64,000 nucleotides of DNA from Vitellaria paradoxa (Eukaryota; Streptophyta; Magnoliopsida; Ericales; Sapotaceae), in contig CM034233.1 in NCBI GenBank assembly GCA_019916065.1, positions 36,186,862 through 36,250,861 of the forward strand. Reading direction: 5' to 3'. A model generated the notes under the pieces. It had not been told where the DNA came from and did no database searches. It saw nothing but the letters and a program-made list of their open reading frames with translations. The position numbers and the translations under genes were made by a program. Below, piece by piece: positions 22,559 to 33,997 of this stretch (positions are counted from its first letter, which is position 1; every line of letters begins with the position of its first letter).

Positions 22559-23200
22559 CTATACAAGAGATAGCTTCTGAAATCTTAATAGAAGGCATGG
22601 ATTGGCTAGCTGGTGGCCAAGTGAAAGTGTCAGAAATTAATGATAGAAACTAGGCACTCTATGTGTTCTCTTGCTCCAACCTTTCTACCTCTTAATAGGA
22701 ATTCTGAGTGCAATGAGACGACGATTGGGTTGCTCTATGCAATAGGGAATGGAATGAGCATAGACTTACCCCTTTATTTTTCAAAATAAATCCATGAGTT
22801 TTGTGAGAACCCCACTATCCAAGTAGGAATATAATTTGGCAGGGCCTTGATTTAAATTTTTAGAATGAAGGGGTTCCAAGTTTCAAATGACCTATAACTA
22901 GCCCCAGTCCGTCAACCCCTCAACTATACCTCATACTCCAAAGCTAGAGGGAATGCAGTGCAACAAAGGAAAAGAAGGGTGCCAGGACCAACTAATGAGG
23001 AGAGGGGGAGTAGTTCCAGGGCCACAGAGGAGGATGAGATGACAATAGATCATATGGCGAACATGCTTAGAAGTTAAGTACTAGCCATTTCTCGCATTGA
23101 GGAAGGCATGGATGCTATCAGGTTTACTCAAGATGAACAACAACTGATGATGCAACGATATTTTGAGTAGTACCTGCCACCTTCACCTCTTCGAGATTGA
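22559..23200 (+). pseudogene. Degenerate 3' ORF of the Athila/Tat-like element
   Basis: Broken frames give segments such as LLYAIGNGMSIDLPLYFSK and a later lysine/arginine-rich stretch with an acidic EDEMTIDHM run. These recall the extra (env-like) ORF that follows integrase in Athila elements. The match is by general character only; no conserved motif settles it. The hAT-type MITE split this region from its upstream part. Confidence 0.35.
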
Positions 23201-23479
23201 AGAGATCTTTTGTCTTTATTGATTTAAAGAGAGTTTAGGTTTTGAACTTAAATGTTTATTTTGTAACCAAAAACTCTTCTGATCCCCAATAATTTTAACT
23301 TTTTCCTTGTTTTGCATTTTATGTATTAATTTTATAGCATTGACTTAATTTTAATTTACTTTAATTTAGTCCTTTTGTCTCTTATAATACATATTAATAA
23401 TCTTTTGATGCATATGCCATGTGAGATTCTAGTTCCTATATGTACATGCATTCAAAGAATCCAAAAATGGATGATATGA

Positions 23480-23731
23480 TTGAGCAGGATGAGACATTTG
23501 GTTTGCACCGATGAAAAAAATGAGCTTGATGATGAGATGATATCTGACCCTAACACTTGGTCAGAAGAGGATTTTCTAGAAGGATATTGCCTACCGATCC
23601 CGTGTCACCGCCCACCATACTTACCTCATGAGATTTACAATTCAAGGAAGGTGGAGATAGACATGGATGAGCTTGTTGATGCACCTCCAATGGACTGTGA
23701 TGAAAAGGGGGATTTCACAACCCTTAAATGA
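23480..23731 (+). CDS. Small ORF of unknown function, 83 aa
   Basis: The frame starts at 23480 and encodes an acidic 83-residue peptide (MSRMRHLVCTDEKNELDDE...) with a proline-rich middle (CLPIPCHRPPYLPH). No family was recognised and no signal peptide or membrane segment is visible. It lies in the remnant 3' part of an Athila/Tat-like retroelement, so it may be a fragment of that element rather than a gene. Confidence 0.2.
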   Translation: MSRMRHLVCTDEKNELDDEMISDPNTWSEEDFLEGYCLPIPCHRPPYLPHEIYNSRKVEIDMDELVDAPPMDCDEKGDFTTLK

Positions 23732-24257
23732 GTTTGCTTTCTCTTTTCTCTATACAACTAACGTTGTACTATTTTGATTTTGCCTAACTAGTTATAACTC
23801 TTCTTACTCTTTCACCTTTTCTCCACTGCACATTTTTATATGGCTCTATTACATCTTGTTGAGAAGTGTGGTAGATTGTGTTAGGGAGTAAGGGCCCTTT
23901 GGGTGCAAGCATGACTTTTGCTTTATTGCTTTGTGCCTTTCATCATACTCATTTTCACATAACAAGACCCACCTAGATCTTTATTTTTCACATTGGGGCC
24001 AGTGTGCATTTTAAGTCAAGGGGTAAAGTCACATGATGAAATGAACTTAAAAGGAGTAGAATTTTTTTTCAAAATTTCAAAATGTTTTAGGCAAAAATTA
24101 GACTTAGGTATTGTGACTCAGCATAAACCAAAATCTTGCTATACATTTTCTTAATCAATTTTAAGTGACGTCATGAAACAATCAATGATTTGTCTCAATT
24201 ATAGATAAGGAATGAAACTCAAATTGAGGACAAGATTTTCCTTTTCTTTTTCTTTTT

Positions 24258-25846
24258 TGTTGGCCCAAGGTTTATAAAGTTAGTTTTATAATTGATTTTA
24301 ATGATAACAAACATTGAATTAAATTTTTACAATTAATTTTCAAATAGACATTGTATGAAATGTTACAATTCATTTGATAGATTCAAGATAATAGAGTTGG
24401 AAGAGATTGATATTATTTTTTAGATATTTTCACATAATTTGGATGAAGGAATAAAGGAATTTCAAAGTTTGGAGTAATAGAAATCAAAGTAAGATGAATT
24501 TTTGAACTAGAAGTTAACTCGGATAAACAGAGAAATCAGACGCGTGTTAGTATATAGATGATATCTTAAGATCCAACGGTTCAATTTTCATGAACTTTTA
24601 ATATATTAAACTAGACTTCCATATCTACAACTTTACCGAAGGGAGATTTTTGTGGATTTGAAGTTAAGGTGTCCAAACATAAGTTGGAATATTAGTCATT
24701 ATAGAACAGATTTTAATTCTGGATTCTGGAGCCAGTATTAGTTTTTGAGACATAACTCATACTCTACAGCTTTAAAAATTCTGATTTTTGGTGTGTGAAA
24801 AAAAGACTCAAAAGGCTACAACTTTTGTAGTTTAATTTTCTTCTAATTCTAAAAGTATCCTAGTGAAACGGAAGCTTAAACGGGAAACACAGATTCAGAA
24901 TGTCAGAAAAAGCTATCAGAAGCTGGTCTCGGTTCAGAAGCTATATCTGACTATCTAACCGTTGGATGAAGCTAAAAATTTGACATGTGCTAGCTGACTT
25001 ATATGTCTACAAAGTCCTTACTCTGAGACAATGTCAGATTTGAACGTTCTGAGGGTGAAAAACGGTCACAAATATATCTTAGAAAGCCTGAATCTGAAAG
25101 ACAGCATTGGAAGCAAAGAAATTCAATTTCTTTCAATGGCAAAAGTGTCTTTTCACTTTGTAACGGCCATTTGGAGATTTTCATCTATAAATAGAGCCTC
25201 AAACTCAGATTCAAGAAGATGAACAAGGCAAGAAAGAAGTGCTTACAAAGAGATACAAGAAATTCCATATCTTTGCAAACATAGAGTGATTTCTTCTCAC
25301 ATTTGTGCTTCATATTTCATATTCAACTTGTGAGAGTTTCTTTTTGATTTAATTGAGTTTTAAACTCATCATTGTTGTTGTAAGAAAGGGAAATTTAAAG
25401 CCCTTTTAATTTGTGAGAGTTGGGTGAGCTCTTGTTAGTTTTGGTTCAAGTGTTAGGACCAAAACAAGAGACTTTCTTTGAGAGAGACTTGTGTGAGTGA
25501 TTTGGGGATAAAATCACTTGAGAAAGGTTTCTAGCACCTTGGGAAGCTAGTGTGTAATAAGCTCTTCAAAGAATAGTGGAGAAATCTCAAGGAAGGCCTT
25601 GGGGGAGTGGACATAGGCAACATTGAAGCCGAACCACTATAAATCGATTGTGTTTGCTTCTCTTCCCTTCTCTTTATATTTATTGCAAACACTAGCACTC
25701 ACTCTTCATTCACAAATATTGAATAATTTTTTTTTGGTGCATTTCATATTCATCTTGACATATTTGTTTTAGGGTTGAAATTTTTATTTGTAAAATTTTT
25801 AAGCAACCCTATTCACTCTCCTCTAGTGTTGCTATTTAGGACAACA
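24258..25846 (+). mobile_element. Solo LTR of a copia/SIRE-like element (1589 bp)
   Basis: The segment begins TGTTGGCCCAAGG and soon has TGATAACAAAC, and ends CACTCTCCTCTAGTGTTGCT...ACAACA. This start and end are characteristic of SIRE/Maximus-type copia LTRs. The flanks are TTTTT on both sides (24253-24257 and 25847-25851), a possible 5-bp duplication, though low in information. Upstream and downstream sequence both carry ACAAGATTTT near the junction. No internal region is present. No coding sequence. Confidence 0.7.
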
Positions 25847-26620
25847 TTTTTTTTTTTGGAAACTGAGTACAAGATTTTTCTAATGCATTGAGAATTTTTC
25901 ATTTCAAATCAGTGAATGAAAATGTGTTATGGATTTAAATTCATAAGAGTCAAGTAACCAAGTATACCAAGACATAGGTGGAGATTTAAAACCCTACGTC
26001 TTGCGAGCTTTAGAACTTGAGCACTCATTTTCTTGAGGGTTTTACACTTAAATTCTATATGCTTTCTTCATCCCATTTCTCTTGAAAAGCTTTAGTACAT
26101 TATTTTGTTTTGGCATTAAATGCATAAGACATTGTGTTTGATTTACATGTAAGGATCAAAGTCCCTGACAAAGTATTATTAGTCTAGAGAGTGATGTTAG
26201 GCCATCTTTTTATATTTGAAAGCCTTTTTCTTTGTTTACATCAGGCTTAGAGCCAATTTGAAGCTTAAAAAAAAATAAAAATAAAAAAGAGAGAAAAATG
26301 TGTGTATTGAATTTCTTTACTTTAGCCACATCTATGACCCTTACTATCTTAATTAAATAGGTGAGCCCACCCATGCATGTCTTAGGATATTGATGTAAAT
26401 ATATGTAATAGAGTGCATAAGAGAGGATTTATAATTAAAGAATTGTGGTAAAACAAACAGAAGGAAGTTGAAAAAAAAGTATTGATAATATAATTTTAGG
26501 GACTTTGCAATTTAAAGAAGTCAATATCAATCCCATTTTCAAAATAAAAAAATAAAGCTCAAATGTTGGTATTCAGGGAGTTGAATGGAGAGAAGTTGGG
26601 GGGGTTTATTGACACATCTA
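25847..26620 (+). other. Non-coding retroelement remainder
   Basis: AT-rich sequence with no credible gene. GAGAGAAGTTGGGGGGG at 26590-26606 looks like a polypurine tract and could mark the 3' edge of an LTR element internal region. The stretch at 23990-24030 (GGGGCCAGTGTGCATTTTAAG) has similar character. Confidence 0.3.
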
Positions 26621-28870
26621 TACAGTCCTTAGACATGCATTTTGAATTGTCCCATCCGTTGTATGTCTAACTAATACTCCATGGCCAAGGCTACAGCCCA
26701 GTAAAGACCTAATCGACTTTAGGTGAAAGATACTTCTAAGGGCATTGTTCTATTGCATGTTGTTGAATGTAGTGTTCTTGTATATGCATTGATATATTCT
26801 TTCGTGAAGCTAAAGCCACTCATATATTTTAATTCTTAATTGCTTCTTGATTGGGCTTATTACTTACAAATTTTTGTTTTTCATTCTTGCATGTGATAGA
26901 GATATAGACTAAAAGACATGCTTTTTGTTATTAGAATTTCTAGAATTCTTTTTTTAGCAATGAATGTCATTATTATATTTGTGCACATGTCGACTATTCA
27001 CAAAGAGTATTTGATCTAGTGTATAGAGTACGACTTACAAACAGAAAACAAGATCACCAATTCTTTTGGAATACAAGTTTATTTATAGTTTTAGATGGAA
27101 CTGGAAACACAATTAGTAGAACTGTAACACACATTTTTAGTAGGTTTGTCTTGACTATGAGGAATAATTTAGTTCCAACTATTTGTGCTAGTACACTTTG
27201 TGTTTATTAAACTTAACCTAGTTAAGATAGTTATTTTATAATGACTTTATAAATTAATTTATACCTCATTTTTATTATAATTACTTATACTTTTAATTCG
27301 GATTCTATTTTTAGACACGTGTATATGATAATTACTGCTTTAATTACACAAAGAGTGAGATTCTACATATAAATCAATAAACTCAGCGGATTGGGCAATG
27401 ACATTATATATATGGTGAATATTAATAATTGAAGGAATCCACATCCTGATAAATTGAATCGATGATATCCCCTTAAGGAAGCTTATAAATTTTGACTATA
27501 TCAAATTTTGCAAGTAGATTTTGAATCTGATACGTCAAATAAGTTAAGTGAAAAGGTCTCAAGAAAAATAAGAAACTAATTAAACAAAATAGTTAGTGAT
27601 TAAATTTAATTGGTGGATATCCGTAACCTTAACATGGGGAGTAATAACTATTTAATATTAAGGCTCGAAAATATAATTTCAAATATAATTCGGAGTAAAG
27701 TTATAATTCTTTAGTGGAATGAATTAAAATTTATGTAATTAAATCTTAATCTAGGTGGGATTAGGAGATTTAATTACGTACAAAGTCTTTTCCATATTTG
27801 CCTATTGGTCCCTATTGTAGTCTTATAAATACTCTCTTTGTTAGCAACTAGGGTTACATTTTCTTAAGTGAGAATTTATTCTAGTATTAGAGAAAAAACC
27901 CTAGAGGCTACTGGAGATCCCATAATCTAGTGGGAGAAGCATAATATTTTTGGAATACAATAGAAGGAGGTTGAGATTGAACAGCTGATTCAAAGTCTTT
28001 AGAAATTTAGAATACTATTCTGTCGAGATCAAACCAAAGAGATCTCGAAGGTACAATCTTATTCTCGTAGATCAGATCGGTAATAATTTTTTTGTATTAT
28101 TGATTTACACTATAATCATAATCTTGGGGTTTTCTGCATTCTCCAATAGCATTAACCATGAGAAAAACCCTTTCTAGAGCAATTTCATTTGTAAGTGAGT
28201 TAAAATTGAGGCTGCGGTCTATTAAGTATACTTGGTGATTGAGTCGAATGAATGATTTGAAAAAATACGTTGGAAGTTCAATGGTCGAAGAATTGATTAA
28301 GTTTGACTTACGTTAGATAATGTTGTACGTTATTTGGAAATTGTTAACCAAATTCAAATTAATTTCATAGTTTTGTAATTAGAGGTATATTGAAAATATT
28401 GTTATAATTATTTTGGTGTTAAGGTCAATAGTTTAAGTACATGGAGCATTTACTGGTAACTCACGTGCTTTCATTTTACTTGATTTGTACATTTGAGGTA
28501 GGGATTTTATGTATTTTTTTACATATATGATATGTAGAAATATTGCGATAATTTTTATATGTTTATTTTCTACAAAATGTGATCGACTTTAAGCTACATT
28601 GGGAAGTTCGCTATCTTCGCTTAAAATTTTGTTCTGCACTATGCATATATATGTATATATAGTATTTGCTTTGTCATAACCTAAAAAAAAAAAAAAAAAA
28701 AAAAGAAAACACTCCACTTACAGCGTGTGCTATGCAAAAATATGTATATATATATGTGTAATAATAATAAACTCTCACACTGTTCTCTACTGTGAAATTT
28801 CATCCCCCAAATATATATATTAGTTTGTGAATTTTATCATTAGTGTACTTGATGCTCAAATTAAATCTGA
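26621..28870 (+). other. AT-rich LTR-like sequence, unresolved
   Basis: No gene is seen. 27300-28150 has features of an LTR: a TATA-like CTTATAAATACTC at about 27822, an AGAAAAAACCCTAGAGG leader, and ATCAAACCAAAGAGATC. No pair of ends or duplication was found. 28683-28704 is a poly(A) run and 28740-28765 a TA-rich microsatellite. Confidence 0.3.
28683..28704 (+). repeat. Poly(A) tract
   Basis: An uninterrupted A run of about 22 bases. No retroposon head was identified upstream, so it is listed as a simple repeat only. Confidence 0.8.
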
Positions 28871-29970
28871 TGTAATAACCTAATAATAATAATAAATAAA
28901 TGGAAAGTATGTGATTTAGAATGTCAAATTTGAAATATTTGAATAATTTATTTTACTAAAGAAAGATGTTTATGAAGTGATTTAATATGAGATGGAAAGT
29001 ATTGATTATTGAAGTGATTATATGATGTTAGTGGTTGATTACGATGAGTTGTTATGGAGGTATTGTCGAGATAATAATAATGGAGATAAATGAAATATGA
29101 ATGATATTATGGTTACAAGGATGGTGGAAACTTGGAAAATAGGAATGATACAGAGATTACCCTTGGATTGAAAAACCCTAAACTTACGTAAGGGTTGGTC
29201 TCCATGCAAGTAAGTTAGTAGCCTACAACATAACAATTATTTGGCCAATCGTGGCCATTGGTTGTTGATCCAAAAAAGACGATATTTTTGGTTAATCATT
29301 TCCATTTGGTGCATAAAAGACGAAGTTGGCATTATCCATCCCATGACTGTGATGTGATAATGTGGAAATAGTAAATAAATGAAAGAAAGATAATAATTGA
29401 ATATTTGATTATATTGATGACTTAGTTATTGATATTGATTATGATTGCTAGCTTTTGATGTGGGTGATTAAATTGACATATGATTATCGGACATTGATTT
29501 CATAATAATTATATGTTATTTAAATTGTTACTACATATTATTTTTGTTTTATTATGCATCATGGGTATAAGTGGATTAGTACTCACATCCTTACAGTCTG
29601 TGTTGTAGGTGCGGATCCTGATAATTAGGTGGGACCTACTCCGCTGGATTTAGTTTTAGATTATTTAAATTAATATTATTATTTTAAATCAATAAGGACT
29701 ATAAAAATATTTTATTTGGATTTTATTAGATTAGGTTGTAAAGCCAAAAGGCCAAGATTTTTTTAATATTATGTTGGATTGTGATTGGAGCATTATTGCC
29801 TGGTTGGACCAAGACTTGTTTATTATTAATTTATGATTGGTTTATCAGTATAGACTGTGAATATCTGCTCTAAGAGGTCATGGCTTTGATAAAGGAATAT
29901 GTACATTTAATGCATGTTGTGTATGATATAATTCACTCACCCTTCATGCCACGAGATCCGGAGTGTGACA
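28871..29970 (+). repeat. Gypsy-type LTR-like sequence, + orientation
   Basis: The segment starts TGTAATAACC and ends CCGGAGTGTGACA, ends that fit plant gypsy LTRs. 29560-29640 (GCATCATGGGTATAAGTGG, ACTCACATCC) is homologous, inverted, to 41280-41340, so both belong to one repeat family. The flanking pentamers do not match, so a solo LTR is not proven. Confidence 0.5.
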
Positions 29971-30226
29971 GTTACTTGTTCATCATTGAGATTGAACAAT
30001 GACTTGTTGGAATGGGTTATGCTATACTTAGAATTAATAAAGAATTTTATAGGTAGATTTACTGCAAACCCTCACAAGATTTCACTCGTCCACTAGGGAA
30101 AACCTAGGGATTTAAAAGGCTTATTGCATGTAACTAAGTGTAATCATGTTTCCAATAAAAAGAGAATTTAGATTCATAGTTTTAGGTAGTTTTAGTTTTC
30201 TTATTGCTATAAACTAGCAGTGCTTA

Positions 30227-31700
30227 AGTTAGGAGTGTAATTATGCTTGAAAAATGGAATCATAAACCTTAATTTTCATTGTTAGATTAGGTAATTTGCA
30301 TACATATTTTACATTTTTAGTATAAATTTTGTTACTTATATTGGTATCTTAATTTTGCAAGTTTTTTTAATAAGTTTTTAGAGGAATAAATGGCTGAAAA
30401 TGGCCAAGGAAAGAAAGCAAAAAAGCCAAAAAAAAAAAGGAGCAAAAAGCAAAAAGGCTTTTGCCGTCCAGATACTTGACTTACCGTCCGGATAACAGAG
30501 AGGAACAATATGATAAAAGCTAGACAGAAAAATAATAATGCTCCCTATCGTCCAATAGGGGATCTAGCTATTTGGATGCCATAACCAGTTTAGCTTCATT
30601 TTGGGGTCTTTTATCTCCCATGATATAATATAAATACTCATATTCTTTTCATTCGAGAGGAGCTTTCATATCGTCCATAGGAGTAGGTTTTAGAGTTTTT
30701 TCTTAGAGTCTTTGAGAGTTATTAGCCTAGTTTTCATTGAATAATATAGATTAAGGTTTTGATTGAAGATACAAGACTGTTCAAGCTTTATTACTCCATA
30801 TGGAGTTTGTTCTCTTTACCTTTTCTTTTCCTTACTATTTTGTTTTCATTAATATGTTAGGCTAGATTTTTAATCTTGATTTAACCTATAAATGATGGGT
30901 GGAATAAATATTTATATTAGTTAGATGTGTTTGCGCCATACATGCAAAGTAATCCTTGTGTGTATGGGTTATTTTTTAAATCTTATTTTCTTTTATTTCA
31001 AGAGTTCTAAAAGCATGTGAAATCAATTATGTTTCCTTAAAAATCACTGATGATCTCACATGATTAGAATTTCAAAATACCTTGAAGTTAAATAAATAGA
31101 ATTTAGACTAAAGATAAAGTCAAGATTAATCTTCTAGTTTTCTCCTAAATGTAATTTTAAACTATGCTTTGGACAAATTGGTTTCATGAAAACATCTTTC
31201 TGGTTTATTTTTCCTAAACATGACTTTTAAATTGAGAACTTTTCTTCACATCCAATTGATTGAATAATTAATCTTAACAGGATTTGTAGGTTGAATCAAG
31301 ACTTGTTTAGACTCTATTTTTGCATATTTATTCACTGTTTTGTTTTGCAAAATTTTGATAGTTAAATCTTTTTTTAGCTTAGGTTAATAGCAAGGTAAAT
31401 TAGGGTTTTAATATTCCACTCTTTATTGTTTTAATTGTTCTTTCTACTATTCTATTAGTACCTGATTTCTAAATTTTGTTTAATCTCAATATAGTTTAAG
31501 TCCAAACTGCCAAACACTTTCATCTCAAGTATAAATTTTTATTGTTTTTTCTTTTTCTTAAAGGATTATAGTCAATAATCTCACTTAGATTAAACTCTAG
31601 GATTAAATTTATTAGGTTCCTAGAGGAAACGATCTCGAACTCATTGAGTAAAACCGCACCACATACCCTTATACTTGGAAGTTATTTTTAGCAACATATT
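30227..31700 (+). repeat. LTR-like sequence related in structure to the 13401 solo LTR
   Basis: The stretch begins near TGTAATTATGCTTG. It has CCGTCC(A/G)GATA-type short palindromic motifs at 30467-30495 and a TATA-like region at 30627. Near its 3' part it has TTCCTAGAGGAAACGATCTCGAACTC at 31617-31642, resembling CTCCCTGTGGAATTCGACCTCGG in the solo LTR at 14936. No coding sequence and no verified duplication. The CACTA element begins just beyond. Confidence 0.4.
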
Positions 31701-31825
31701 TGGAGGCAATCAACTCCCTAGTTTTATGCAATTACTTCCCAAACACTACAACAAAATGAATTAAAAGTGACACTTAATTTTTCACGATCGTTAATACTCG
31801 TTAAAACAAATATTTTTTTCAACGC

Positions 31826-32290
31826 TTAAAGCTAATCGTGAAAAGAAATACTTGACATTACTTTTTTATTTCAACACATAAAGTGATCGTGGAAAAGAAT
31901 AAGTTGAAAAAATATTTTCGTAGTAGTGCCAAAATTTTGGCGCTAAAATTTTAAGTAATCTCAGCGATGGGTGAAAAAAATTCTTGTTGAAAATTAATAA
32001 AAATATTTTTACAACTTGAAGGCGTTGAAAATAATATTATATTTCAACACTTAAAGTTAATCGTGAAAAAAAGTACTTGACAATATTTAACATATAAGGT
32101 AACCGTGGAAAATAATATGTTGAAAAAATTATTTCACATTAGTGCCAAAATTTTGGCGCTAAAATCTTAAGCAATCTCAACGGTGGGTGAAAAAATCCTT
32201 GTTGAAAATTGGTAAAAATATTTCTACGGCCTGAAGGTGTTAAAAATAATACTATATTTCAACTCTAAATTAATCGTTGAAAAAAGATTT
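31826..32290 (+). repeat. Duplicated subterminal repeat of the CACTA element
   Basis: Two copies with a 215-bp period share AAAG(C/T)TAATCGTGAAAA, the palindrome GCCAAAATTTTGGC (31928 and 32143), ATCTCA(G/A)CG(A/G)TGGGTGAAAAAA and a final TATTTCAAC. The copies are diverged. The right-hand counterpart is the repeat-rich 40260-40740 region. Confidence 0.8.
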
Positions 32291-33239
32291 ATTTAATTGA
32301 CGAACCAAGCTCGTGAATAATACCAAGCCGATAAAAAAACTAAAACTTTCACACAGAACCTACGCACAAAACCTTAAGTACTATCTTTCTAACCTTCTCT
32401 TTTCTGTGCCTTCTCAACTTCTTCATAGATTTAGTTCTCTCAACTTCGATCTCCATAGATTTATTTCTCTCATCTTCAGAGAGGTATATTTCTCTTAATA
32501 TTTTATTGTATCACAATTATAAATTTGGATTGTCAATTGCTAATACTATTAATACATTCTTTAAATTCTGGGTTTTAGAGTATTGAAAAAGGTTTTTTTT
32601 TTTTTTTTTTTGGTTTGATTTCAAATCAAGGGCAAGCGGCAGTCATCGGTTCCAGGTATGTTTCATATATATATATATATGTACTGGTTACATTAGAACT
32701 AAATATTATTTTTTAATTAATTAATTTATTTTTTTGTTTATTTCTTCCATTGATTCATAGAGTAGAGACTGATTTTTTTTTTTTTGTAACAAAAAGCTGT
32801 GTAACGATTGTCATGTTCTTTGTTTTAATGGTTTATTTATCTCCCATTCTATCCCCTTAAAGGAATGGGTCGACTTCCTTACAATGACTTTTGTTTTTTT
32901 TTTAATTTTTTTGTTTTTTTTTTAATTTATAAATGTAGCCAACTACAAAAGAGAAGGTCCTTAAAGTTTTGAGCCAAATAGTTTCAATCTTTGAACTTCT
33001 AGTTTATTCTTCCATCAACTACAGTTCATTTTTTCAGATGCCTATTGGCACATTGGTTTAGACTCTGTTCTGCATGTATCTATATCTTAATTATATATAT
33101 ACTTGTGATTTTCATGAATGCAACTTTTTATCAAGTCATGAACTTCTTATGATTACAGTGGAGCAAATTAAGCGTGTGATGTTATATTGAAAAGAATGAC
33201 CGGAAAAGCACGAATTGAATTCTCCTAATGACATGTAAA

Positions 33240-33680
33240 GCACAATGGATAGTGTTAAAATTAATATATTTATTGAAAATAATTTAATAAAATATAACTT
33301 ATATTAAATAAATTAATTTTTTAATGAATAAATTTTTAATTTTTAAATAAATATATAAATTTATTAATAATTTAATTTAATTATGATATTTATCGAAAAA
33401 AATGAATAAAACATATTTTATATTAGTCAAATTAATTATTTCAAATTAAATAATTTAATTATAATATTTATTAAAAATACTTTAATAAAATATTTTTATA
33501 TCAATTAAATATTTATTAAGTTAAATTAAATTAATATATTTTATTTTATTATTTATTAAAAATAATTTAATAATATATATGTCCTATTAATTAAATTAAC
33601 TAATTTAATTTAATTATATTATTTATTAAGTATAATTTTAGTTTAATAAAATATTTGAATAAAATAATTTATTTTAATAT
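33240..33680 (+). repeat. AT-rich degenerate repeats in the CACTA 5' region
   Basis: Several imperfect copies of an (A)AATAATTTAATAAAATAT-like unit alternate with AAATTAATTA-like pieces. The stretch is almost pure A and T. It separates the subterminal region from the transposase gene and holds no gene. Confidence 0.7.
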
Positions 33681-33997
33681 GATGTAACAAAAATAAACAA
33701 AGTATTAGAATTGACAGAATGTTTACAACAAAAAAATAGAGTAAAACACTTTTTTGTTTACATTTTTCTGTTTAAGTTTTCATTTTTTTAATTTCTTTTT
33801 ATAATTTACTATAAATAATAATTTTCCACTTTAAGCCTAAGGCAAGACTAGTTAATGCGATATTGTTATTTATATCAACGAATTAATATTTTTTTATTTC
33901 TTTATCAATTAAATTATCACAAGAATCTCTTACAATTTTAGGAGAGGGGCAAATTTATTGTCTATGATAAAGATATTGTTTTGGTTAGAAGTATCTC

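Noticed and set aside
28683..28704. Poly(A) tail of a retroposon
   Set aside because: No matching duplication or retroposon head was found; it is treated as a simple repeat.
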